NCBI GenBank assembly: GCA_910589415.1
Contig: OU342639.1
Coordinates: 23,506,268 to 23,570,267, forward strand
Source of the DNA: Malachius bipustulatus
Lineage: Eukaryota; Arthropoda; Insecta; Coleoptera; Melyridae
Length of the DNA: 64,000 bases
Direction of reading: 5' to 3'
A program made the translations under genes and the position numbers. Of this stretch, positions 48,888 to 58,347 are shown one piece after another. Numbering within the stretch: the stretch's first letter is position 1; each line of letters begins with the position of its first letter. The notes under the pieces were generated by a model, which did no database searches, had not been told where the DNA came from, and saw nothing but the letters and a program-made list of their open reading frames with translations.

Positions 48888-49425
48888 TCATCTCTGTAAG
48901 AATTTCTGGAATGTTTCGTTACAATATTCCGTTATTGCATCTGTAGTCCAAACCAAAATTTCATTTTTATCATTTTTTGCTGCAGGTTTATCCCAGTATT
49001 CAGCGATTCGGCGACTAAACTTATAGAAATGCCTTCCGGTGTATTTTCCATTAGTTTCCCCTTTTCTTATATTTGGGTTTAGGATTGGATTATGATTTAC
49101 TATGGAGAATGTGATGTTATTATGGCTGCTTAAGTTTTCGGTCTCCTGATCCACCTTCCAGTTTACTATCCTGTTTGCCATGTTTTTTGTCGCTCGAGTC
49201 AAGTCGATGTATGATGTCCCTATGGCGCTCTGGAACGTTGGGTGCGCTCCGTCATTTATTATGATCTAATTATGGTCTAATTGAGCCATTTCATCCTAGA
49301 CTCGGTTATTTCCTCCGATAGTTTTTCTATCGAGAGTTTAAAGTTACTATAATCTCTATTGGGTGGAAAATAGTAGAAAAGAAGCTGTGCTTTTAACATA
49401 GAATCTGCGACCAGATAAACATTTT
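48888..49425 (-). pseudogene. endonuclease-domain fragment of a non-LTR retrotransposon
   Basis: Minus-strand reading gives LLFYYFPPNRDYSNFKLSIE, then DHN-stop-IIINDGAHPTFQSAIGTSYIDLTRA, then ENLSSHNNITFS. This is the C-terminal half of the apurinic-type endonuclease of arthropod non-LTR elements (patterns 'AYxPP', 'xxNxGxxPTF', 'IDxTxxS', 'LSDHxxI'). After it the linker towards RT stays open until 48888. The RT is missing. It has one internal stop and the catalytic S-D-H is S-S-H. Confidence 0.65.
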
Positions 49426-50841
49426 TCGTTGCCAGTTTTAGATTTTTTCATATACTCAATAGGAGTATTATACCGGTCGTGTTCGATTTATCTCATTTTT
49501 ATTTTTTACTTTCCGGCACAGTATCTGGCTGCCTGTACTTCGTGAATTGTCGTCTGTCTGATTATATTCTTTCGAGAAGTCTAAATTATGTCACGTGCCT
49601 ATACGACTCGAAGTTCTTCTCCTGCGTATATCTTTCTTTTATAATACAAAAATGCATTCTTTATTTTGTTCAACATAAATCTGGGAATAACATTATAAAG
49701 CAAGAACAGTGACTTCTAGTTCATTTATATCTTTATTTTTATTTTTTGAAACAATAGCATTGCTCGGAATACATTCATTCTTGCGTCTACTTGCAATGCA
49801 TAATGAAATTCGTGTTGTGAAGTCTGACAATTCGGTTCGTGCATTCTAATAAAAAAGACGATGACCAAACAAGGAATGGATTCTGTTGCGTCCTTTGAAT
49901 TTTTTATGTTATACAGTAAAAAGGATAGGTAGTTATGTTAAATATAAGAGATGAGTTTTATTTAGCTTTCGTCATCTCGTCATTGAAGTAGGTACTTGCA
50001 TATTGCAATAGTTAATGCGCGCTTGTTATATATTATTCTAATTAGGGCATAATTTGAGAAATATTGATGCGGAAACTTGGGTTAGAGATAATGCAAATTA
50101 GTTTGAAATTCTGAAGAAAACAGTTTTCCTGGAAAGGACGAAGCACTTTACGCTGTCGCACTTGAAAATGTGAAACTTTTAATAATAGATTCAGAATCGA
50201 GGGCCATTATTCTTCAAAGAATAATATGACCGCAACGAAAACTAAACCTAAAAACTGGCGTCAGAAGGGAAATATCATTGGATTTTCCATGTTATTTTGA
50301 AAAGTTCTATACCTCATTATATACCACCGAACAAGAAAGAAATATCAAACCACATATATCACGATGACATTCTCATTAAGCAACTTACTTAATAACTTGA
50401 TAAAACGCATTTTTATTAAGCCAGCAAGCTTTCATGTTTCACAGGCTCTCATTAATTAATTTTTATCGTTTAGAACTTTCTAGCGAAAGCCCCTTGGAGA
50501 AAATTCAACATGGCAAGCAATTATTTGTTAACCCTTATATACATACAATTTTTCACCTTTCTTATATCTATATACAGGCTTTTTGGACGATGTAATTTAT
50601 ATAAAAATTATACAAAACCTACCCGTTTTAGAATACAGGGAAATTTAGAAATATATTTTTATTACTTCGGTTTGCTTTCATATTTTCTGATATTCAACAA
50701 TAAACCCTTATCAGTTTTACTTCTGTATCCAAGTCTAGAAATAGAAACGGTCCTGACTCCTGATAGATATAGGGTCGAGCGAGAATAAACTTTGAACTTG
50801 AGTGGTGACTGGTGATACGTATCCCTAGTAACACCTATTTG
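49426..50841. other. non-genic DNA
   Basis: No gene, RNA or repeat recognised up to the long-LTR element. The open frame at 50510-50788 has no domain. Confidence 0.45.
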
Positions 50842-51247
50842 CTCGTGCAGCGTGCCTTGCACGCTACGTTTTCTTTTTCAAAATTTTGATTCTCGATTTA
50901 GAATATTTTTATAAAGTTCAGAAGAGTTATGATTGACTGTACATTTTCGCTGATGTAGGAGGCTGTATTAGGCAAAGATCACGAACGAACACCTGACAGC
51001 TATTAAGAAATCCTTGTCTTTGTTATTTAAGTAAGACGTAGAAAACATGTCTGGTCGATTTTCTGTCCCGGTTCTGGGTTTTCAGAGTTTGAAAAGTATA
51101 TCATCTTATACGAATTAATTTTCCGCGTCTAATGAGACCACTCTCATCTTGCTACTCTAGATTTCCGATTAGTTATCCAGTTAAAACCTAAAATATTATT
51201 TCTTTGGGTGTGGGTTAAAAAAACATGAAAAGATAGTTGAGGAAACA

Positions 51248-51254
51248 TATAAAA
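51248..51254 (+). promoter_or_regulatory. candidate LTR promoter TATA box
   Basis: TATAAAA lies 280 bp upstream of the ATG of the LTR reading frame. The counterpart in the 3' LTR is 58750-58756. A weaker TATAAAG is at 50910-50916. No start site can be read from sequence alone. Confidence 0.4.
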
Positions 51255-51533
51255 AACTTGCGTTTTGTTCTGAGACACGACAGGCCTCGAGTATATGCGG
51301 ATTCACGATTGTGAAATTTAAGTTTGAATAAAGGGAGAGCGGGAGAGGTTGGTCGTACTGTTGAGAGTGTGCCGACGTCTAGGGCGAAAGAGCCGACACC
51401 GTCGCGTGCGAGTTTTAAGTGTTGCATACTGTCAATGATGAGATTTGGAGTGGAAAGTAGGTCAACATTTTCGGTTAGACGGCAGAGATGGTGGTTGGGG
51501 CGCATGAGTGGCGTCACCCTAGAAAAATTATAA

Positions 51534-51849
51534 ATGGAGGTAAAGGACGCTTCAGGTTCATTTTTCGGTCTTACTGCGGCAGATCATGTAGCCTGTCTAC
51601 AAGTTCATAAATTAGTATTAGTCCCTTGTGTGAGTTATTATGGTGAAGTTGTTTCCGTGAAAGATGCAGTCTTACGTGAGTAATCTTTTGAATTTAATTT
51701 TGGTCATTATAACTAATGTTCGCTTTCTTGTCTTTACAGACAGGGGACGTAGTCTTGGACGTAGTCTTGGACGTAGTCTTAGACGTGGGTTTAGACGTAG
51801 TCTTGGACGTGGGTTTGGACGTAGTTTTGAACGTAGTTTTGAACTTTAG
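51534..51849 (+). CDS. candidate spliced arginine-rich protein encoded in the 5' LTR
   Basis: ATG at 51534 opens 47 codons (beginning MEVKDASGSFFG, later VVSVKDAVL). The frame then meets GTGAGT at 51676. Removing 51676-51739 (64 nt, donor TTAC|GTGAGT, acceptor TCTTTACAG|AC) joins it to H-R-G-R-S-L and a tail of eight 4-residue units (R-S-L-G and variants), ending TAG at 51849. The product is 83 residues, with 11 Arg in the last 36. Without splicing, exon 1 ends two codons later. The intron frame is also open from an ATG at 51664, giving a hydrophobic stretch before the same Arg-rich tail (61 residues). The intron is not a multiple of three, so splicing really changes the frame. No homologue is known to me. 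An RNA-binding role is a guess from the Arg-rich repeat. Confidence 0.45.
51748..51843 (+). repeat. 12-bp tandem repeat, 8 units
   Basis: Units of the type CGTAGTCTTGGA vary at few positions (AGT/GGG, CTT/TTT, GGA/AGA/GAA) without breaking frame. They encode the R-S-L-G-like tail of the LTR reading frame. An identical array is at 59250-59345. Confidence 0.85.
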
Positions 51850-52045
51850 TTTTGATTTACTTTTGAGTTTCAAGTTCTAGAATGTTAGGTCCCGATTTCC
51901 AGTTTTGATTTTTAACTACTAATTTCCGATTTCCAGTTTTTGATTTCGAACTTTGAATTTCTAAGTTTTAACTTTTGATTCCTGAATGTTAATTTCGAAC
52001 TTCTAGTTTCTGAGTTTTGAGTTCCAACTTTCAATTTTCTAATTT
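51850..52045 (+). repeat. degenerate TTTGA-rich short repeat in LTR
   Basis: A run of loosely repeated words (TTTTGAGTTTC, TTTCGAACTT, TTTTGATTTC) directly follows the 12-bp array. It is probably the decayed continuation of a simple repeat. Confidence 0.5.
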
Positions 52046-53590
52046 ACACGAAAGTTTACATAAAGATTCGATCATGTGGAGGCTTATGTAGGTACCTACC
52101 TAGGTAGGTACACTAGCCTGTGTGAAAGGTGATATTTGTAGAAGCTTGGAAAAATAAAGAAGAGTGGTGGAGTTTAGTTTGGAGGCATGGAAGGTTTCAT
52201 CAGGCAGAGGTTCTAGCGCTTTTATATTTGGTCGTCACAAGGTAGCAGGGAGAGCAGTCCAGCTCATCCGGCACCTGGAACATCAACCAAGGGGTGCTAA
52301 CACCAGTGCAAAGGCAGTTCCAGCAACCATGCCGGCCTAGTCTTTGATCATCGCGCTTAGGTTAGAGGAACCTTAGTTCGTCAGTTTTTTGAGATGGAGT
52401 TTTGAAGAATAAGGTATGTCTTTATGAGTGAATAAACTTTTGCTATTTTCCGATAATCAAGAAAATTAAATAAATTCAAGTACAGTGTTTAATTGATTTC
52501 ATCACCTATGACTTTCTAAGTGAATTTGATTTTTGATAATATGTTATGAACTTTTATTGTGGTCAACAAGTGACTAATGTAATGGTTATGTGTAAAAATA
52601 ATTTATTAAATTTATCGTATGTGTTTAGGATTTCGAGTTGGAGATGATCATTTTCTAAATTAAATTTTGAATTTCAGATTTTGTAGGTAGATACCGATTT
52701 TTATATTGAAACTTTTGCTTAAGATAAATTTGAATTTTTGATAAATAATCTCTGATCTAACTCCGAGTTCTATTCAGAATCATACCTATGTGTTATAGTT
52801 TAGAAATTGTTTAATAGAATTTGAGCTTTGGAAATTTTTATCTGAACTATTGAAATGATATAGGTACCTATCTTGAATTTTAATCATGTAAGTTTGATAT
52901 CATTGGTAATAAGGTAATATTTAGGTTTGAATATTTGAGTCAGGATTACTGATTTTAATTATTAAATTGATTGTTGATATGTAAGATCTATTGGTGATTG
53001 CCAGTCTATTGTACTGATGATGAAATTGATTTTAATAAATCTTTGTATTAAAATTCAACAATTTTAGAGTTTTGAGAATCAACCCTCCTCATGTTCTTTT
53101 AAATTATTTATTCAATCAGTAGAGTAACATCAAGAATAAGGCGATATATCCTGGTATATTTTGGTGAGGTTTATTAATTTTTGGTTATTGTTTTTAAAAT
53201 TGTTAGGAGTTACTACGGGTCCAGTCTGGTTCGGTGAATGCTGGATTTTCCAGAGGAAGGCCACATTTATCTGTCCCGGGCTGGATAATCACAACGAACC
53301 TTTTGGTGAAGTTTGGTTTTGGTTTGATACTTTGGAAATTTTAGACGATCACTTTTCAAAATTTAAAATTTATTTTTCTTCCGACATTTAGAATATTTGG
53401 GTGGGGCATTCGAAATTTGATATGTCCTACTCGACAGGCCAATGTGGCTAATGTTACAAATTTGCCTGGTCACATTGAGATCTGTCAATAGCCACCTCCT
53501 TCCTTTCGGGGTTAAGGTAAGTGAATTATTATTTTTTTTATTGTTCAACTTTTTGAGTGGGAGTAAGCGAGGGGGAGGAAGGCTCCAAGC

Positions 53591-53607
53591 GGTGCCGTGA
53601 CCAGGAT
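53591..53607 (+). promoter_or_regulatory. primer-binding site, tRNA-His type
   Basis: GGTGCCGTGACCAGGAT starts three bases after the 5' LTR. As I recall the sequence, its reverse complement is the 3' end of animal tRNA-His (…ATCCTGGTCACGGCA plus CC). The base before it is C, not the T that would pair with the terminal A. Confidence 0.65.
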
Positions 53608-54147
53608 AAATCAATCTCCTTATTCTTTTTTCGAAAACTTTCTCAAACTTTGAGAAGAATTAATGAACATGAGGTGTTGGTGTTTTAATAATTTTTGAGA
53701 GAAAAACTTTTTCAAAATTTAGACAAGTAAAGACAAATACCTTTCTTAGTTGCGTAAAGTTTACAGATGGACTAAAACCAAAAGGTAAGGTTTGAAATTT
53801 TCAACGAAGGACTTCGAGGGAATTCAGACCTGTGGTATTTGAATCCGTGTTGTTTTCTTTTTGACGTTTCAGCTTTTTAGGTTCCAGCCCAGACGGTGTG
53901 GTAAACCTGAAGATGTGGTTTTCGAGTTCGATAATTTTTTAATTTTTCAGCTTAGGTGGAGTTACAGATAGAATCAGCAACAATCTGATTTTTGAAATTT
54001 TGGTTTTGGATAATTCTGTTAGGTCAGGTCAAGTCAACTAAGAAAAGGAACGACAATTTTCGTTTTCTTTGTTTCAGGTAAAGTTGGTTGAAAAGTCTTG
54101 TTTGAGAATTTTGAGGCAAAAATTTTTTTTTGAGATAAATAGTGAAA
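53608..54147 (+). other. retrotransposon leader
   Basis: About 540 nt between the primer site and the Gag-like ATG have no open frame. The leader is T-rich with several TTTGAG words. Confidence 0.5.
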
Positions 54148-54222
54148 ATGGATTTCATTGAGGAAAATACTACAGTCGGTTTTGAGGTCGCTGATCTCAA
54201 GGTAGATGAGATGAAGTTATAA
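54148..54222 (+). pseudogene. Gag N-terminal remnant
   Basis: The first good ATG after the leader (context GAAAATGG) opens 24 codons (MDFIEENTTVGF, then KVDEMKL) before TAA. Position and acidic start fit a Gag beginning cut off by the large internal deletion. This is inference from position; the short peptide has no recognisable domain. Confidence 0.35.
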
Positions 54223-54310
54223 AATTTTGAGATAGGGTTCTTTTTCGTCCTTTTCCGCCCTGCACCGTCTAAAGCGAAAACTGACAGTCCTTTTTTTTTA
54301 TAGCAACATC

Positions 54311-54775
54311 ATGAGCTTATTCTTTTTTGGTTTTTGGACCTCGGACAGGTGTATATCGTGTGCACCAGTGAATGGTAGTTTTTATAAGGATGTTGATTAT
54401 AGTTCTTTTGACCCAGTCGATTTTTCCAATCGACTTAAATGGCAGTCCGAAGTGAGCAAAGTTCCTAAACTTTATCCCCAAATCCAGGAGAAAATTAGAA
54501 AGTCTTTTGAGAAAAATGTTAAGAGGTATAACCTTCGTAGGCGAGAGGTTAATTATCAGGAAGGTGATAAAGTGTGGAAGAAAAACTTCGTTCTTTCCAA
54601 AGCGGTTGATAAGTTTTCTAAGAAATTAGCTCCGAAGTATGTCCCGGCTATGATAAAGAAAATTAAAGGTACTGGTAAGGTTGTTGTTCTTTCAGATCTG
54701 TCAGGAAAAATCCTGGGAGATTTTCACGTAAGTGATATTAAACCATTTGTTGAGATCCAGAATAGCCAGTGTTAG
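54311..54775 (+). pseudogene. Ty3/Gypsy integrase C-terminal fragment (GPY/F-like)
   Basis: The 154-residue frame starts at ATG 54311. From about residue 40 it matches the tail of Gypsy-type integrases: a helical KIRKSFEKNVKRYNLRRR stretch, then YQEGDKVWKKN, then FSKKLAPKY and GKILGDFHVSDIKPF. This is the GPY/F-type module after the catalytic core. The zinc finger and D,D,E core are absent. The first ~40 residues (MSLFFFGFWTSDRC...) do not match and probably come from the deletion joint. TTTTTTTATAG just before the ATG looks like a splice acceptor, so the fragment might be expressed from a spliced RNA. It cannot integrate DNA by itself; the retained tail could still bind a chromatin partner, which is speculation. 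Confidence 0.75.
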
Positions 54776-55768
54776 TGTAGAGCGCGCTTTAGGGGTGACC
54801 TAGTTGTGTTGTATTCAAGTTGGCGCCCCTAGTGTAAAGCTCCGTTCACACGCAAAGGCAGTATATATCCTATTTGTTGGTAGTTTGAGAATTTAGAAAG
54901 AATTCGTTTGGTGTGTCAATAGTAAGTTTTTCAGTAAATTTAGTTACGGTTTTGGAGAAAAGGTAAAGGTTGTTTAGAGTCAGGAGTCTTTGTAGAGGTT
55001 GAGTCGAGTTTAGAGAAAATCCTTTTATAGGTACTTATGTTAAAATAATTTGAGACTGGTGATGTTAGCGTGCAAATTAAATTAATTTAGCTAACCTACC
55101 AGTAATTGTTGTTGAGGTAGAGGTTGAGTTACACTTTAGTCATGGCCAGACTAATTTGTAAAATATTTTTAAACGGTCGCGTTAGAGCCCCATGCAAATA
55201 AGTGAGCTACGTGACTAGGCGTTGGGTTGAGTTGATTTAGGTGAGTTCTTAATTGAAAATTTCGAGTTCTGTTAGAGTTGATAATTGGCATAATCTAAAT
55301 ATAAATCTGAGCTGTTATCATCCTAACAGTAACTTTCAGGAACGATCCGTTGAGTAGAGTTGAGAATTGAGGTAGTTATAAAACTTTTAGGTTGAGATCT
55401 TGAATAAAAAAAGCTCCTGATGATAAAAATCTTTTCCATTCCTTTGATTAAGGTTAAGTCGAGGCAATATTTTTAGCTAGAGTTTGAGATTCAATAAGTA
55501 CAGTTAGTTGAGATTTAAGAATTCTTTCAGTTGACACATTATCTCGAATATCTTTGATGGTGTTTAATTTTGGCGGAACAACATTAACCGGGTGGTTAAT
55601 GAGTTATGATTGGAAATTAACTATACAGATTTTGACAAGAAATTTTGAGTTTTAAAAGTCTCTTCATTTGTAAGAACTTTTCAAGTTTGCTCTTTTGAGA
55701 ACATTTGAGTAGTGTGACAGTTAAAAGTAAAAATCTTTCTCTTTGAAAATTTTTATTTCATTAATAAT
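54776..55768 (+). other. noncoding retrotransposon interior
   Basis: T/G-rich on this strand with many TTGAG and GAGTT words. No open frame. An inverted pair TTTAGGGG/CCCCTAG lies near 54790-54830. Confidence 0.5.
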
Positions 55769-56012
55769 TGAGATAGAGTTCGTTGGTAAGTAAAACCACA
55801 TATAGGTCCAACGTTTGAGATTTGATTTTCTTTTTGAAAATCTTTATTCTTTAATAATTGAGATAGAGTTCGTTGGTAAGTAAAACCACATATAGGTCCA
55901 ACGGTTGAGATTTGATTTTCTTTTTGAAAATTTTATTCTTTGAGATAGAGTTCATTGGTAAGTAAAACCACTTCATAGGTCCAATGATTGAGATTTGGTT
56001 TCTCGTTTGAAA
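55769..56012 (+). repeat. three tandem hairpin repeats (82-90 bp period)
   Basis: Three units start GAGATAGAGTTC at about 55770, 55860 and 55942. In units 1 and 2 CGTTGG pairs with CCAACG across a 21-nt loop (55781-55813, 55871-55903). In unit 3 CATTGG pairs with CCAATG across 22 nt (55953-55986), so a G-C pair became A-T on both sides. Inside each loop ACC can pair with GGT. Each unit carries GGTAAGT, a strong splice-donor match, at the stem edge. Confidence 0.8.
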
Positions 56013-56019
56013 ATTTTCT

Positions 56020-56292
56020 TTAGACAATGACAACATCTTTGGGGTTATTTTTGGTACTTTCCACCCTGGTGTTACCTAAAGAGAAAGTATCCAGCCATTT
56101 TGAAAATAGTTCCAGTGGCTGATTTCTTGTATATATTTCTATACGCTTCTTTCCTTTCCTTTTCCGCTGTTTACGGCACACATATAAGTTCGTCTTTAAT
56201 CTTTTTTCTATCTCTTTCAATCTAAATTTATAATAATTCATATCTTCATAGCGGGTGAACGAACCACTTTGCAACATATACCATTTCAACAT
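56020..56292 (-). CDS. antisense open frame in retrotransposon interior, 90 aa
   Basis: The minus-strand ATG at 56292 opens 90 codons with a lysine/arginine-rich middle (KEIEKRLKTN, CRKQRKRKGKKR). I recognise no domain. The local sequence is less T/G-biased than the rest of the interior. A TAAAAAGG TATA-like word lies about 20 nt upstream. Antisense frames occur in some Gypsy-type elements, but at this length chance is a real alternative. Confidence 0.2.
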   Translation of the reverse strand: MLKWYMLQSGSFTRYEDMNYYKFRLKEIEKRLKTNLYVCRKQRKRKGKKRIEIYTRNQPLELFSKWLDTFSLGNTRVESTKNNPKDVVIV

Positions 56293-56991
56293 TTAATATC
56301 TTTAGCCCTTTTTAAAGTAAAATATGCATCATCCTCTTGAGGAGAACCTTAAATATATGTAAGGCATGTTCCTATATGCCATCCCTTTTTGGGCCATAAT
56401 TTATAACATCCATTCTAATTATGAATGGCGGTTATCCTGGCCATTAGACCCGTCCCGGTAAATGAGGATTCTCTTGGATTTCTCCATCCATTTAAGGTTG
56501 GATCCAATTTCTTTTGGTCCTTCAAATATTAATTCAATTTGGAGAATTATTTCCTAGTTCTTTTAAGTAAAGTAGGGACTTTACTCCCTATATTTTGACG
56601 TCAAGTTCCACCTTAGTCAACATATCAGTATAATTCTGAAGGTCTAACACATTTGTGTAAGTTTTAGAGTAATGAATTGAAGTTGAGATAGTTTTGAGTC
56701 TTTGAGTTTAGGTGTCTGGGTAAGTCTCGACGGGTTCTTGAGTAAGAATGGCCGCACAGTTCCAGTACCACTTTGAGTCATTCAGTAGAGAAATTTAGTG
56801 ACGTAGGTCTCAGTAGAGGGAAATCTTGGAAAATTAAATCTGTCTCACTACTGATACTTAGCGTTTGCGTTAAAGAATTTTGAGAAATAAAATCCGAGTT
56901 GGAGTTTCAGAATTTCATCTATTCTTGTGCTTTTGATAACCACTTGACTGAATCTTGTTGAATAATTTGGACGTTTTTGGAAAACAATTTT
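56293..56991 (+). other. noncoding retrotransposon interior
   Basis: No open frame or repeat. A short paired motif, GGAGAACC near a CCTCTTGAGG palindrome, is at 56331-56345. Confidence 0.4.
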
Positions 56992-57190
56992 GACATTTTT
57001 GAGTATAGATCATTTAGATATCCCGATTTTGACATTTTTGAGTATAGATAATTTAGATATCCCGATTTTGACATTTTTTGAGTATGAATATCTTCGATAT
57101 TTCGGTTTTGACATTTTGAGGTATGAATAATTTTGATTTGGAAGTGTCCAGATCAAAATACTTTGAGTATGAACAATTTTGACATTTGAC
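56992..57190 (+). repeat. 39-bp tandem repeat
   Basis: GACATTTTTGAGTAT begins units at 56992, 57031, 57070 and 57109. Units share AGATATCCCGATTTT, and a weaker remnant continues to about 57190. No coding frame. Confidence 0.8.
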
Positions 57191-57394
57191 CCGATTTAGA
57201 CGTCTTGGAGTTTGAGGTGTAAGTAGAACTCTTAGATTTAAAATTTCTTTAGGCTTTTATATGTAGAAATTTAGTTTTGGCTCTTTTAGATTTCTCTATG
57301 ATTTCCTTTGTTAGGAATCATATTTCGCTCCAAAGTCGTTAGGACGTTACTCTTAACTAACTAACGATCAAGGAAACCTTTTAGCTTTTGACGT

Positions 57395-57730
57395 AAATCT
57401 CTAGTCGCAGGGAAACGCACTAGAGGGGTGTATTTTGGCATTTCCGGCCTCATAAGCGGAGAATTGCCCTGTCGTCTAGTCAGCTGCTTAGCCCCCAGCT
57501 GATGAAGTAGGTGGTATTGTCTGGCGACATACCGACCATAGGGGCCGAATCTTTATGGCTTCGTCATCCTGGCAGTATTGCCAATTCACGAGTTTTGGTC
57601 GCTGAATTTCCTTGAGGTGTTCATGCAGACCCAACTCCTTGATTTTTGTGTGTAGGACGAAGTCGGTAATCGATTGACGACAGCCGGAGTTTCTCCAATG
57701 GAGAACTCTGTTTCACATAGTTTTAGTTTT
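57395..57730 (+). ncRNA. structured-RNA candidate, unit 1
   Basis: A chain of hairpins folds on the plus strand. CTCTAGT/ACTAGAG (57399-57425, 13-nt loop) is first. TTTCCG/CGGAGA follows (57441-57462, 10-nt loop), then TCAGCTG/CAGCTGA (57480-57502, 9-nt loop). GGTAT-GTC/GAC-ATACC (57513-57533) and TGGCA/TGCCA (57570-57583) complete it. The paralogous unit ~425 bp downstream keeps every stem, with two full compensatory changes. It sits upstream of the polypurine tract, so a role in packaging, export or priming is possible. It is not a known family to me and has no open frame. Confidence 0.55.
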
Positions 57731-57819
57731 ATTTTATGAATGAGTATGGTGGTGGAGGTTATTGGTTCTGGTATAGTCTGTTCAACCAGAGGTTAGGGAA
57801 AATATTTAGCTTTCTTTTG

Positions 57820-58150
57820 AAAAATCTTTAGTTACAAGGTAGTGTACTAGAGGGGTGCATTATGTCATTTCCAGCCTTATAAATGGAAAGGGCCTGCCGT
57901 TTAGTCAGTTGTGGAGCCCCCGACTGATGAAGTAGGAGGTATAGTCTTGCGACATGCCAACCACAGGGGCCAATTATTTGAGCTTCGCTACATAGGCAAA
58001 TATTGCCACCATAAGAGTTTTGTCTTTTTGAGTCCCTTTGTGTTCTCATAAGACTCAACTTATTTTATTGAATTATGTGTAGAGCGGAGTTAGTTTCCGA
58101 ATAACGGCAGTCAGGTTTTCCTTTTGGGAGCCTGTTTAACCTAGTTTTAG
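57820..58150 (+). ncRNA. structured-RNA candidate, unit 2
   Basis: This is the paralogue of unit 1. Its stems are CTTTAGT/ACTAGAG (57826-57852, 13-nt loop), TTTCCA/TGGAAA (57868-57889, 10-nt loop), TCAGTTG/CGACTGA (57905-57927, 9-nt loop), GGTAT-GTC/GAC-ATGCC (57938-57958) and GGCAA/TTGCC (57995-58007). Compared with unit 1, a G-C pair became A-T in the second stem and a C-G pair became T-A in the third. Other paired-site changes give G-T wobbles. Confidence 0.55.
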
Positions 58151-58334
58151 TAACCAGAGTCCTACTGGCGGTTTCCGAGGTCAGGGCTCGCCCATATTGC
58201 TTTGTGTTTGAAACATGGAGTGTTTAAAACTTGTTCTTTCTGTCTTTTCTTTCGGTTTGTTGGGATTTGTTGATTGTTGATTCGAGAGGAGCTCTCTCGG
58301 AAAAGTTTCTTGTGGAGACTTTTCCTTCCTTTTT

Positions 58335-58345
58335 ACAAGGGGGGG
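58335..58345 (+). promoter_or_regulatory. polypurine tract
   Basis: ACAAGGGGGGG lies just before the 3' LTR, separated from the integrated LTR start by TG. Those two bases are what integrase normally trims from the free end. Confidence 0.75.
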
Positions 58346-58347
58346 TG

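Larger units (their letters stand above)
50846..53587 (+). repeat. 5' LTR, 2742 bp
   Basis: It runs from TGCAGCGTGCC to GGAAGGCTCCA. Bases outside the boundaries differ between the two copies. The terminus forms a tight hairpin (AGCGTGC-CTT-GCACGCT, 50849-50865). The LTR has TATA-like boxes at 50910 and 51248, AATAAA at 52431-52436 and 53034-53039, a candidate spliced reading frame, and a GTAGGTA-rich palindromic patch near 52089-52112. Confidence 0.93.

Noticed and set aside
51215..51517. 100-codon minus-strand frame in the LTRs
   Set aside because: It has no good ATG near its start and overlaps the plus-strand frames. No motif is recognised.
53161..53391. 76-codon plus-strand frame near the end of each LTR
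   Set aside because: It begins at TTG with no ATG and has no known domain; its Trp/Phe richness follows from T/G-rich DNA.
57496..57560. CTGATGA next to hairpins, as in a hammerhead ribozyme or a box C motif
   Set aside because: No GAAA follows the second stem, no cleavable third stem closes, and no matching D box is placed correctly.
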